From: Tubulanus polymorphus
Lineage: Eukaryota > Nemertea > Palaeonemertea > Tubulaniformes > Tubulanidae
DNA length: 64,000 bases
NCBI RefSeq assembly: GCF_964204645.1
Contig: NC_134033.1
Location: 6,296,231 to 6,360,230, forward strand
Reading direction: 5' to 3'
Shown here piece by piece: positions 1-9,000 of the stretch; within the stretch, counting starts at the first letter, position 1, and each line of letters starts with the position of its first letter. The position numbers were made by a program, and so were the translations under genes. A model generated the notes under the pieces. That model was not told the DNA's origin. It did no database searches and saw only the letters and a program-made list of their open reading frames with translations.

Positions 1-107
1 TCGCGTACACTCCTAATTCAAGTAGAAATTATTATTATTTTAACATTTGGAAAATTTCTCAACCACTCAAGCTTTGATATGAAAGCCTATTATCCCTATT
101 ACTCTTA
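1..107. repeat. Outer arm (left) of a large palindrome around the small Polinton relative
   Basis: The reverse complement of this stretch recurs at about 3127-3232 with few changes. Read leftwards from about position 107 it begins with an AGTAATAG-type end, then a TTTCATATCAAAG block and a doubled GGTTGAG/GAGTGGTTGAG unit. That matches the order seen in Polinton-type terminal repeats elsewhere in this window (153-200 and 5906-5952). The arm therefore looks like an outward-facing terminal repeat whose element would continue to the left of the window. The window begins inside it, so its full extent cannot be seen. Confidence 0.6.
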
Positions 108-152
108 AAATATTCATATACATAATTAAAATATATATGAATAACATATAAA

Positions 153-736
153 AGTTATTAGAAAAGTAGGCTTTCAGATCAGAGTACGAGAGTACGAGCT
201 CTTATAGAATAGATATATAGATATATTTTAAACATTATTTCAATATTTATATTTGTATGAGTTAGATTTTTAAACATTAAAAGTGTGAGTAAAGTGTGAG
301 TGAAATAATTCATATTTAAAACAGTTAATATTTATATTTATATGTGTTAAATTCTTATTTTCAGTATAAAAGTAACGAGTAATTAACGAGTGAAATAATT
401 CATATTTAAAACAGTTAATATTTATATTTATATGTGTTAAATTCTTATTTTCAGTATAAAAGTAACGAGTAATTAACGAGTGAAATAATTCATATTTAAA
501 ACAGTGAATATTTATATTTGAATGAGTTTTAATAAAAATTTTGTTATGAAAAATGAAGAAGAACCCAACTTTAAAATCGATGAAACCAATAAATCATTTT
601 CACAGTTTAACATTAAAAATTATATTTCAGCAACAAATTTAGTGTCCGCAAGACATTATAAAATTGAAAATATTACTGTAATTAATCAAATATTATCAAA
701 TGAAACATATTTAATTACTAAACTAATTGATACTTT
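153..736 (+). repeat. Left terminal inverted repeat with tandem subrepeats
   Basis: It matches 2408-3082 in reverse complement. After the end signature it has several copies of a unit containing GTGAAATAATTCATATTTAA, with copies from about 290 to 520. It then runs into the first ~70 codons of an ORF whose complete version lies on the other side (1969-2607). The inverted repeat has therefore swallowed the 5' part of a gene. The right repeat carries extra subrepeat copies and is longer. Confidence 0.7.
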
Positions 737-776
737 ACTAATACTAACTTATTTAACTTATTGTTTTTTTATTTAA
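522..776 (+). pseudogene. Truncated copy of the 212-residue zinc-motif ORF, carried in the left inverted repeat
   Basis: Its first ~72 residues match the N-terminal part of the minus-strand protein at 1969-2607, including the stretch SFSQFNIKNYISATNLVSAR. Similarity stops at the inner edge of the inverted repeat near 736. The frame then runs into unrelated hydrophobic codons and a stop. This is a gene fragment duplicated by inverted-repeat formation, not a separate family. A function for the 84-residue product is unlikely. Confidence 0.55.
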
Positions 777-1293
777 ATCTTTTTGATTTCTATTCACGCT
801 ATTGGTTAACAAGAATTGACTAGAATTCAAATAGATTTAACAAGAAATTCAATAACTTGAACTGTTAGTATCACTCTTGTATTATTTCATTGTTTCTCTT
901 ATTGAATAAGCCAACTAACTAATATCACTCTTGTATTATCCTAGTAATAATTTTGAACCTTTATTATTCTTTAATTTATTCATATATTAGTTGAAAATAA
1001 AAATAAATTGTTTGAAAATTGTATAAAATAATAGTTAATAAAAAAGGGTTTTAGGTATTAGGGTACCTAATAGGGTATCTAATAGGGTATCTAATACATA
1101 GGTAGGTATTAGGGTATCTAATAGGGTATCTAATACATAGGTATATAAATAGTTAGATATATAAATTAGTTTTATAATAATTATAAATATAAATTATTAA
1201 TCTAAATATAGAAATAGTTATAATATTATCTATTTTTTTATTTTCAACCAATTTAACAGTCTTATTCTCAATTTGAATTATGAAATTTCTCAT
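777..1293. other. Gene-free AT-rich spacer with short tandem repeats
   Basis: No convincing ORF. From about 1048 to 1145 a 12-bp unit of the type AATAGGGTATCT is repeated six or more times, interrupted by ATACATAGGT. Around 800-850 there are AGAATTCAA and AGATTTAACAAGAAA motifs, which also occur in the repeat array of the large Polinton at 20649-20935. The shared motifs suggest a common ancestry of the two spacers. Confidence 0.5.
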
Positions 1294-1584
1294 CTAATTC
1301 ATGAATATATTTATTTTCAGAGTTTTTAGAGTTTTTAAACTCTTTAAATTTTTATATCTTTCATTACATACTTCACAGCATTTAATATTATTCAATCTAT
1401 CTGAAATATAATTTATATTTTCTATTAATTCAGTGTATCTAATTTTACAGCAATCATAGAATTCTAACAACTGTTTTATACTATAAATTGAAAAAGAAAA
1501 TAAACCTGTAAGCATAATAATTGATTTAATATTCTGTTGATTGTTATATATTAGATATAATAAGTTTAATATATTTTCACTCAT
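1294..1584 (-). CDS. Hypothetical small membrane protein of the short Polinton-like element
   Basis: The 96-residue product has a hydrophobic segment at about residues 20-38 (IIMLTGLFSFSIYSI), suited to one membrane span. A Cys pair follows near 44-45 and a CCEVC motif near 70, which could bind metal. It is the last of three small minus-strand ORFs spaced as in the large element. The TAAATG just upstream is out of frame, so the start at 1584 is the simplest choice. I do not recognise the family. The ORF is long for such AT-rich DNA and is probably real. Confidence 0.45.
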   Translation of the reverse strand: MSENILNLLYLIYNNQQNIKSIIMLTGLFSFSIYSIKQLLEFYDCCKIRYTELIENINYISDRLNNIKCCEVCNERYKNLKSLKTLKTLKINIFMN

Positions 1585-1604
1585 TTTTTCATTTAATTAA
1601 TTTA

Positions 1605-1802
1605 CTAATCTGGTTCAATAACTTTTTTATGATTATTTTTTTCTCCATTTAATTTTTTCAATTTCTTGCTCAATTTCATATTTTCATTCATCAAATCCTT
1701 ACTAATATTCTCATAGTATAAATAAAGCGCAGCCAACATTAATCCTCCCGCTACAAGATAATGCTTCAAATCACTTTTCCCAGTTGGGATGAAACCATCC
1801 AT
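1605..1802 (-). CDS. Hypothetical small single-span membrane protein
   Basis: The 65-residue product has a membrane segment at about residues 16-31 (LVAGGLMLAALYLYYE), then a charged, lysine-rich tail likely to form a short helix or coil. Its start codon is preceded by a run of eight Ts and sits in TAAATG, exactly like the genes of the large Polinton at 5906-22468. This promoter match is the best evidence that the ORF is expressed. Small membrane proteins of this kind are common in Polintons and may be virion components, but no function can be assigned. Confidence 0.55.
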   Translation of the reverse strand: MDGFIPTGKSDLKHYLVAGGLMLAALYLYYENISKDLMNENMKLSKKLKKLNGEKNNHKKVIEPD

Positions 1803-1968
1803 TTATTTAAAAAAAATTATTAAATTGATAAATATTTAATATTTTAGAAATATTTAACTTTTATATGTTTCAAATCTTATAACAATTAAACTTACTACCT
1901 AACAGTTATTCATTAAAATAATTTCTCAATGCTTTAACTACTATACATTTGAAACATACAGCTTAATC

Positions 1969-2607
1969 TTATTTCAATATAGAATTATTATTCATTTCAT
2001 ATTCGATATGTTTAATTGTCTGATAATGTTTTGATTTATGTGATCTTAGATATTTGCCGCCGCAATAACAATACACTTTTTCAATAGGATTGAATTTTCT
2101 AAATTCATCATCTAAATTACATTGAACTGCAATATCTTTAAATGATTTTTCATTATCTAATTCACATTGAATACCAATATTTGATGAATTTTCATTATAG
2201 ATAATTTGTTTATTATCAAAATTGAAATAATATAATTGTCTTTTTTCACTTCTTAAGTTAATCAAATCATTGTAATCTTTAGAAAGTATTATATCACTTT
2301 TTCTTTCATTGAAAAGAGTTTTAAGAATATTAATTATGTTTTCATCTAAAGTTCCTTTAAAATTTAAAACTGTATTGAACATTTTAGGATTTTTAACACC
2401 ATTATAAAAAGTATCAATTAGTTTAGTAATTAAATATGTTTCATTTGATAATATTTGATTAATTACAGTAATATTTTCAATTTTATAATGTCTTGCGGAC
2501 ACTAAATTTGTTGCTGAAATATAATTTTTAATGTTAAACTGTGAAAATGATTTATTGGTTTCATTGATTTCGATTTTAAAGTTGGGTTCTTCTTCTTCTT
2601 TCTTCAT
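1969..2607 (-). CDS. Hypothetical protein with C-terminal zinc-binding motif
   Basis: The 212-residue, Asn/Lys/Ile-rich protein ends in a CYCGGKY...H...H motif (about residues 181-200). Such short zinc motifs recur in Polinton and large DNA virus proteins. Its N-terminal ~70 residues lie inside the right inverted repeat and are duplicated at 522-776. The start is uncertain: an ATG about 30 bp upstream, matching the start of the left copy, is out of frame, so an indel has changed the N-terminus. A DNA-binding role is possible but not shown. Confidence 0.5.
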   Translation of the reverse strand: MKKEEEEPNFKIEINETNKSFSQFNIKNYISATNLVSARHYKIENITVINQILSNETYLITKLIDTFYNGVKNPKMFNTVLNFKGTLDENIINILKTLFNERKSDIILSKDYNDLINLRSEKRQLYYFNFDNKQIIYNENSSNIGIQCELDNEKSFKDIAVQCNLDDEFRKFNPIEKVYCYCGGKYLRSHKSKHYQTIKHIEYEMNNNSILK

Positions 2608-3082
2608 TTTTTATAACAAAATTCTTATTAAAACTCATTCAAATATAAATATTCACTGTTTTAAATATGAATTATTTCACTCGTTAATTACTCGTTACTT
2701 TTATACTGAAATAAGAATTTAACACATACAAATATAAATATTCACTGTTTTAAATATAGATTATTTCACTCACACTTTACTAACACTTTTAATGTTTAAA
2801 AATCAAGAATTTAACACATATAAATATAAATATTCACTGTTTTAAATATAAATTATTTCACTCACACTTTTTATGTTAAAAATCAAGAATTTAACACATA
2901 TAAATATTAACTGTTTTAAATATGAATTATTTCACTCACACTTTACTCACACTTTTAATGTTTAAAAATCTAACTCATACAAATATAAATATTGAAATAA
3001 TGTTTAAAACATATCTATATATCTATTCTATAAGAGCTCGTACTCTCGTACTCTGATCTGAAAGCCTACTTTTCTAATTACT
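2408..3082 (-). repeat. Right terminal inverted repeat with tandem subrepeats
   Basis: It is the inverted counterpart of 153-736. It carries about four copies of the AATTATTTCACTC-containing subrepeat between 2640 and 2960, against about three on the left, so the arrays have expanded or contracted independently. Confidence 0.65.
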
Positions 3083-3126
3083 TTTATATGTTATTCATAT
3101 ATATTTTATTCATGTATATGAATATT

Positions 3127-3261
3127 TTAAGAGTAATAGAGATAATAGGCTTTCATATCAAAGGTTGAGAGGTTGAGAAATTTTCCAAATGTTAAAATAA
3201 TAATAATTTCTACTTGAATTAGGAGTGTACGCGACTAATTCAAGTAGAAATTATTGTTATT
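3127..3261. repeat. Outer arm (right) with a hairpin at its end
   Basis: It mirrors 1-107 and reads rightwards as a terminal-repeat-like end: an AGTAATAG start, then TTTCATATCAAAG, then a doubled GGTTGAGA. At 3204-3261 two ~29-bp arms, containing TTTCTACTTGAATTAG and CTAATTCAAGTAGAAA, flank the 12-mer GAGTGTACGCGA as a near-perfect inverted repeat. The same 12-mer in opposite orientation forms positions 1-12. No gene is present. Confidence 0.55.
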
Positions 3262-3999
3262 TTCACACGATGAAAGATGAAGAACAAAACGGAATCTTGA
3301 CTTTTGAACTTTTTTATGTTAAACGAAAGACTGTTGAAAACGAACAGTACCGTCGTTGAATTAATATTTGCCGGTTTTCTTCTGTTTATTTTGTGTGAAT
3401 CAAACTTAAAATCATTGATCAATCAGGCGCGGATCAAGGGCCATACAGTGACTACAGCACAGTGAAAAAAGGACACCAACTTTGAAAAGGGCCAGTATTA
3501 ATGCCCAGCGAGCGAGTTTGATTGCCATTCATTGGTATCATGCCACTAGATTTGCCTTCACATTCAATATGCTTGTGGCTTTTTTAAATTTTTGGCGAAA
3601 TTTGCTGTCACGAGGGTCCGATAGAGATCTCCAAGACAAAGTTTACAAGACAGTGATATTAATATAACAAAATAAATTTATTTACACAATATAACTGGAA
3701 ATGCTATTACTATGATTTGCGATTACTATGAAGCATATACTGCGTAACGCATGAATACGTAACTTAAAGAACGATAGCTGGTATGCTGGTATCACGGTTA
3801 CGTGCTCTGCATGATATCTCGTATTACGTTCTCTGCATGATATCTGCTTTCAAAGTAATGCCATATTTTGGTGGTGATCGCCCGCCATAGATATCTCTTG
3901 TTATGACGATCATCGAACCGACTGGCGAAGGCAGTGGGGAAAAAACTATAAATTATACAAACAAAATATGTCTTACAAGAAACGACCTAAACGCGGCGT
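3262..3999. other. Host flank without recognisable gene
   Basis: Only short ORFs without domain signals. A GATCAATCAGGCGCGGATCAAG string at about 3417 resembles the ends of the hAT-like MITEs at 36665 and 55467 and may be a decayed MITE end. I see nothing else. Confidence 0.4.
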
Positions 4000-4008
4000 A
4001 AATTATGA

Positions 4009-5090
4009 GGGTCCTGCTAAAGTACGAAACTACGAAATAACGAAATATGGAGCGAAATTACGAAACGAAATTACGGAACTACGAAATTACGAAATGGAAA
4101 GTGCCAGTAGTGCTAAAATACGAACCGAAATACGAAACGAAATGGTCACATTTCAAACACACGCCCATACTATGGTCAAAGCTAGTTATAACGCTAAATC
4201 GTGCTCTACCACAAGTTACATTGTAACAGTCTAAACACTTACACAGACAATATTGTTGCGTATTTTTGATTTATCTGTTGCCGGCATATCGGGCTACGAC
4301 TTACGCGAGGTATTTTGAATGAAATCAGAAGATTTGGAATTTATAATTGATACGACTTACGTGAAAATACGACTTATAAAGTACGAGTTAGAAGCATTAT
4401 CTTATAAGGTTTAAAGAAGAAAAAAATCGGGACCAAAATAAATATACGAGAGACGTGATGATACGACTAATTCGATGACGACTTATGCGGGGTTGACTGT
4501 AGCAGAAAGGAAAGGCAAGCGCTTCACGCGACACCGAGCTCGTAACCGCGATAGGATTATCCCGTTCTTGGACACGGGCCGACATATCTGAACCTGTATA
4601 GTATCGATCATTTAGCTCAGAAAAAAATTAATGTACAGGGTAGATTAGCGGCCGGTCGGGTCAACTTTTAAGCTCCTCAGCAGAGGAGAAACGAGGTATC
4701 AATTTTTTAGCCTAAACACTGGACGATACATTTTAAGGCACACTTCGTTCTCTAACCCGTAATTTATTAATCGCTACCTTCTAGTTGTATATGAGCATGC
4801 GCAGATCATTCTCCCTGATGGCATCGCTAAACTCAGTCGCGGCACGGAACCGTGCCACACTAGACCGGGTGCGCATGTTTAAGCCAACTCCACGAGTCCG
4901 CTGCTATGGCGCAAAAAAATTACAAAAATTTTCGTTTCGTATTACATTTTATACTTTAGCAGGACCCGCGAAAAATGACCATTTCGTTTCGTAGTTAAGC
5001 ATTTCGTATAGTATTTCGTTTCGTACTTTAGCATTTCTTAATTTCGTTGCATATTTCTTAATTTCGTAGTTTCGTACTTTAGAAGTACCC
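4009..5090. mobile_element. 1.08-kb DNA transposon (MULE-like) with long inverted repeats and a 9-bp target duplication
   Basis: The left end GGGTCCTGCTAAAGTACG and the right end (reverse complement GGGTACTTCTAAAGTACG) are inverted repeats. They extend through many ACGAAATTACGAAAC-type subrepeats (about 4020-4135 and 4930-5080). Both ends are flanked by AAATTATGA (4000-4008 and 5091-5099), a 9-bp target duplication. A 9-bp duplication with long, internally repetitive inverted repeats fits Mutator-like elements. No transposase is visible, so the copy is non-autonomous. A second internal TAGCAGGACCC end at about 4950-4967 suggests a nested or rearranged terminus. Confidence 0.7.
4784..4905 (+). 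repeat. Dispersed repeat, copy 1
   Basis: TTGTATATGAGCATGCGCAG and the following ~110 bp recur at about 32760-32880 with moderate divergence and an indel. Shared blocks include GATCATTCTCCC, GCCACACTAGACCGGGTGCG and the GCTGCTA that follows. This copy is inside the DNA transposon. It may be a SINE or part of another transposon; no tRNA-like promoter was recognised. Confidence 0.55.
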
Positions 5091-5099
5091 AAATTATGA

Positions 5100-5899
5100 T
5101 AAATATTATCAATTATGACAATAATTGAATAAACTAATTGAGAATAATGCTCAATGAATGTTATCAATAGACTAAATCGACATTAATCGCTGAATAGCAA
5201 AATTAATAAATTACACCGACGCTTAAGATAACTAACATATTATCGCACAGTTACCAGTTAACAATTAACCATAATTGACAAGTTATCAGTTATGAATAGA
5301 TGAATTTACATAATTCACTGAATTAACTGCAAATTCTCATCTTATACGTATCTAATACTATATATTCAAACAAGACGTTTTACCTGTTAAATATTCAATG
5401 CTATATTAAATATATGTTATGTATTAGATATGTAGAATAACGGCATACAACTTACCCCGAAGACAGCAAACACGACACACAGATGTTCACTGTGTTACCA
5501 TCGAACGGATAAAGACGTGTGTCTACGCAATGCATGCAACTCGGTTCAATGAAAGAACCCGTGCGCGATTAAATTGAATAACATTTTATAACTAGGCAGG
5601 GATCACTCACCCGACTCGTGACAAATCCCCCTGCAAGGGAAAAATTTGCTAAAATTTTTGAAAACCCACGAGACGGTAATTTTAATACCATAATCAATTA
5701 TTAGACTCACAAATACAGCATGAATAATTTTAACAATTAATTCGAGTAGCAAAATATATACCCACCAAATAATATACAATTTTATAACAATTCTTATCAG
5801 GATAGACTCTACTCAAATAATCAGCTCCGATATTATCAGACCCTTTTATCGCATGAATCCGAAATCTAAACGGCTGCAGTGATATGATAATGCCCATCG
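5100..5899. other. Host flank left of the Polinton, no gene seen
   Basis: AT-rich sequence with many short ATTAAC/AATTGA stretches and no ORF of note. The last six bases before the Polinton (AACGTT, 5900-5905) are the target-site duplication. Confidence 0.5.
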
Positions 5900-5905
5900 A
5901 ACGTT

Positions 5906-6025
5906 AGTAATTAGAAAAGTGGGGTTTCAGGCCAGAGGACGAGAGGACGAGACACCACTCATCACCACAAGTAATTTTTTTCCTAACACTCATCACCACA
6001 AGTAATTTTTTTTCCTAATAAATGG
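5906..6025 (+). repeat. Left terminal inverted repeat, carrying a promoter
   Basis: It matches 22347-22468 in reverse complement almost base for base, up to and including the ATGG at the start of the first gene. It contains a doubled GGACGAGA unit (about 5936-5951). It then has two tandem ~32-bp copies of CACTCATCACCACAAGTAA followed by a T-run and CCTAA; the second runs into TAAATG. The polymerase and the outermost right-hand gene therefore share the same promoter, facing inwards from both ends. Confidence 0.9.
6003..6024 (+). promoter_or_regulatory. T-tract/TAAATG promoter of the polymerase gene
   Basis: A run of eight Ts ends about five bases before TAAATG, whose ATG is the polymerase start. 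A T-tract, a short spacer and TAAAT(G) at the initiation codon is the known layout of poxvirus late promoters. The same arrangement is found before most genes of this element. Its use as a promoter is inferred. Confidence 0.5.
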
Positions 6026-9000
6026 GGGAGAATGAACACCAACTAGAAAACAATAATGTCAATAAAAATCAATATTATTGTCAATATTGTAAAAAATACA
6101 TCGATACATCTAATAAAACACGACATGAAAAAACTGCAAATCATATAAAAAATGTAATAGATTTTGAAACTCCAGAAAATTCCAATGAAAGAAAAGAACG
6201 ATTAGAAAATATGAATGTGAATGAAATAAAATGTGAAGTTTGTGATGAATTTATAACAAAAAGGAATTATAATAGACATCTCGAAACAGAAAAACACCAT
6301 CAAAATTTGAGAAATAATGTTTTAGGAATAGATTATTTTGATGATAAACCTCAACAAGTAAAAAAACCAACTTCAAAAACTAAATCCATTTCAAATAAAC
6401 CTTACATGGAAAATGTTAGAAATTATATTGATTCACTAGAAATAAAAGATACAATTGAAATCTTAGAAACATTACATAGTAAAATTGGTCCTGCAGCTAT
6501 TATATTTAGATTTTTTAAAGGTACAACAATAGAAGATTATAGTAAATTTAATGAAATAATAGAAAAAATACTAGATTTGATAACAGATGTTGAATATCCA
6601 AAAATTAGTATCTCTGGGAAAGTAAGTTTTATAAAGTCAGAAGAAAAAATGAATTATAATATTCAAACACACTCTGAAGAAATAATTTCAAAAACACAAA
6701 TAAAAGAGAAGTTAGAAAAAATATTAAATGAATTTAAACGTCATATTGAAGAAAGATATTTTGAGGGTTCTGGTTTAACATTGAATGAAATTATATATTT
6801 AGATTTAAATGTTTATAATACAAAAAGGAATAAAACATCAAAAAGTAATAAAATGTTTAAAAATGATTCAAACTTTACAACAGAAAAGGATATTAAAGCA
6901 TCATCTTATATTAAATTACCATTTACAACAAAAGCAGTAATAAATGTTCAAAATGAAGATAATAAATGTTTTCTATGGTCAATTATTAGTTGCTTACATC
7001 CAACAGAAGAACATGTTTATAGAATAACAGATTACCGGAAATATGAAACATTATATAAAATTGATCAATATCCAGTAACTATAAAAATGATTCCTAAAAT
7101 AGAAAAAGTTAATAATTTAAAAATAAATGTATTCGAATTAATGCAATTACCAAAGACAAAAGGTGAAAATATTAAAGATTATACATTGGAAGCTTTATAT
7201 TTAACAGAATATTATGATAATGAAAATGCTATAGATTTGTTATATTATAAAAAAGATGAAAATGAACATTATATGTGGTTAAAACAAATTGATTTATTCT
7301 TTAGAACAACAGAAAGTGATCATCATCGTAAAATTTATCTATGTAGAAAATGTTTATCTAAATTTATGGCTGAGAATACATTATTAAAACATAAAGAATT
7401 ATGTGATAATAAAGATTTTTGTAAATTAATAATGCCAACAGAAAAAGATTATAAATTGAAATTTACTAATCATAAATTTAAAAATATTGTTCCATTTGTA
7501 ATTTATGGGGATTTTGAATCGCTGAATAAAGAATTAACTGATCAAGATAGAAAAGAAATATATAACAAAAAGCAATTATTAAAATCAATGGATAAAGGAA
7601 ATGAATTAAATGAAGACACAATACAAGACCCACCAATTATAAATACAATTAAAAAAGTTCATCAAAGAGCTGCTGCTTATGGAATTTATATAAAATCAAA
7701 TTATCCCGAATTATATGAAAGTCAATATATTTCTTTTAGAGGTGAAAATGTAGTTAATGATTTTTGTGATAAAATGATTGAATTAGAAAGTGATTTTACA
7801 AAATTATTAAACAAAAATAAAAGAATAGTTATGACAAAAGAAGATGAAATTGATTTTAATTATGCAACTCATTGTTGTTATTGTGAAAAACGTTTTTATT
7901 CATTTGATAAAAGAGTTAGAGATCATGATCATTTGAATTCAAAATATCGTGGAGCTGCTCATGAAGATTGCAATTTACAAGCTAAGAAAGTTAATTTCGT
8001 ACCAATATTATTTCATAATTTATTGGGTTATGATACCCATCTATTTATAAAACAATTATCGGGAAAATTGGGTGCAATTAATCAAGAAATAGAAGAATAT
8101 AATGCTATGAATGAAGCAAATGTAAGAAAATATGATTTTAAACTATTAGCTAAAACATCTGAAAATTATATTTCATTTCAATTTGGTTGCATTAGATTTT
8201 TAGATTCTTATAGATTTCTAGCAAGTTCATTAGATAATTTATCAAAAAGTTTAGTTGATAATGATTTTGTTATAACTCGATATTATTATCCAAATGACCA
8301 AGATTTTAAATTATTGAGATATAAAGGCGCAATTCCTTACTCATTTTATAAAACACACGATGATTTTAATGTAACAGAATTATTAAAAGATCAATTTTAT
8401 GATAAATTAAAAGAGGAGTATGTGAAAGACGAAGTTTTTGATAGAACATTAAATATTTGGAACCATTTTAATATGAAAAATCATGGCGAATTAGTTGATT
8501 TATATTTAAAATCAGATGTTATGATATTAGCTGACATATTTGAAAAATTTAGAGAAGTTAATCTAAACCATTTTAATGTTGACCCTTGTTATTGTTATTC
8601 AAGTCCTGGTTTAACCTGGCAATGTGGTTTAAAATATACAAATGTAGAATTAGATTTATTAAAAGAACCAGATATGGTTTTATTATTTGAAAAATCAATT
8701 AGAGGTGGAATTAGTGGTGTTATGGGAGATAGGTATTTTAAAGCAAATGATGAATATAAATTATTATATATTGACGCCAATAATTTATATGGTTGGGCAA
8801 TGATGCAACCTCAACCATATAAAAATTTTATATTAACAGAAGTTGAAAATGATGATAAAACTAATTGGGAAAGCGCAATTATGAGTTTAGAAGATGAAGC
8901 ACCAATTGGTTATTTCTTTGTAGTTGATTTAGAATATCCTGATAACATAAAGTTTAAAACAAGAAACTTACCTTATTGCCCAGAACATTTAACTGTAGAT

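Larger units (their letters stand above)
153..3082. mobile_element. Short non-autonomous Polinton-like element with long terminal inverted repeats
   Basis: The ends read AGTTATTAGAAAAG... and ...CTTTTCTAATTACT, the AG...CT ends typical of Mavericks/Polintons. They are clearly related to the ends of the large element at 5906-22468: both continue with TTTCAG, a spacer and a doubled xxACGAG unit. The inverted repeats are about 585 and 675 bp and contain tandem 100-120 bp subrepeats. The ~1.7-kb core holds three small minus-strand ORFs and no polymerase, integrase or capsid gene, so the copy depends on a full-length relative. No clean target duplication is visible because the flanks are themselves inverted copies of each other. 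The class is fairly sure; its family relationship to the large element is inferred from the ends. Confidence 0.65.

Noticed and set aside
1048-1145. Telomeric repeat array
   Set aside because: The unit is AATAGGGTATCT, not TTAGGG, and the array is short and internal to a mobile element.
4014-4234. Plus-strand protein ORF (88 residues) in the MULE-like element
   Set aside because: It is a translation of the ACGAAAT subrepeats of the inverted terminus; the repeat explains the open frame.
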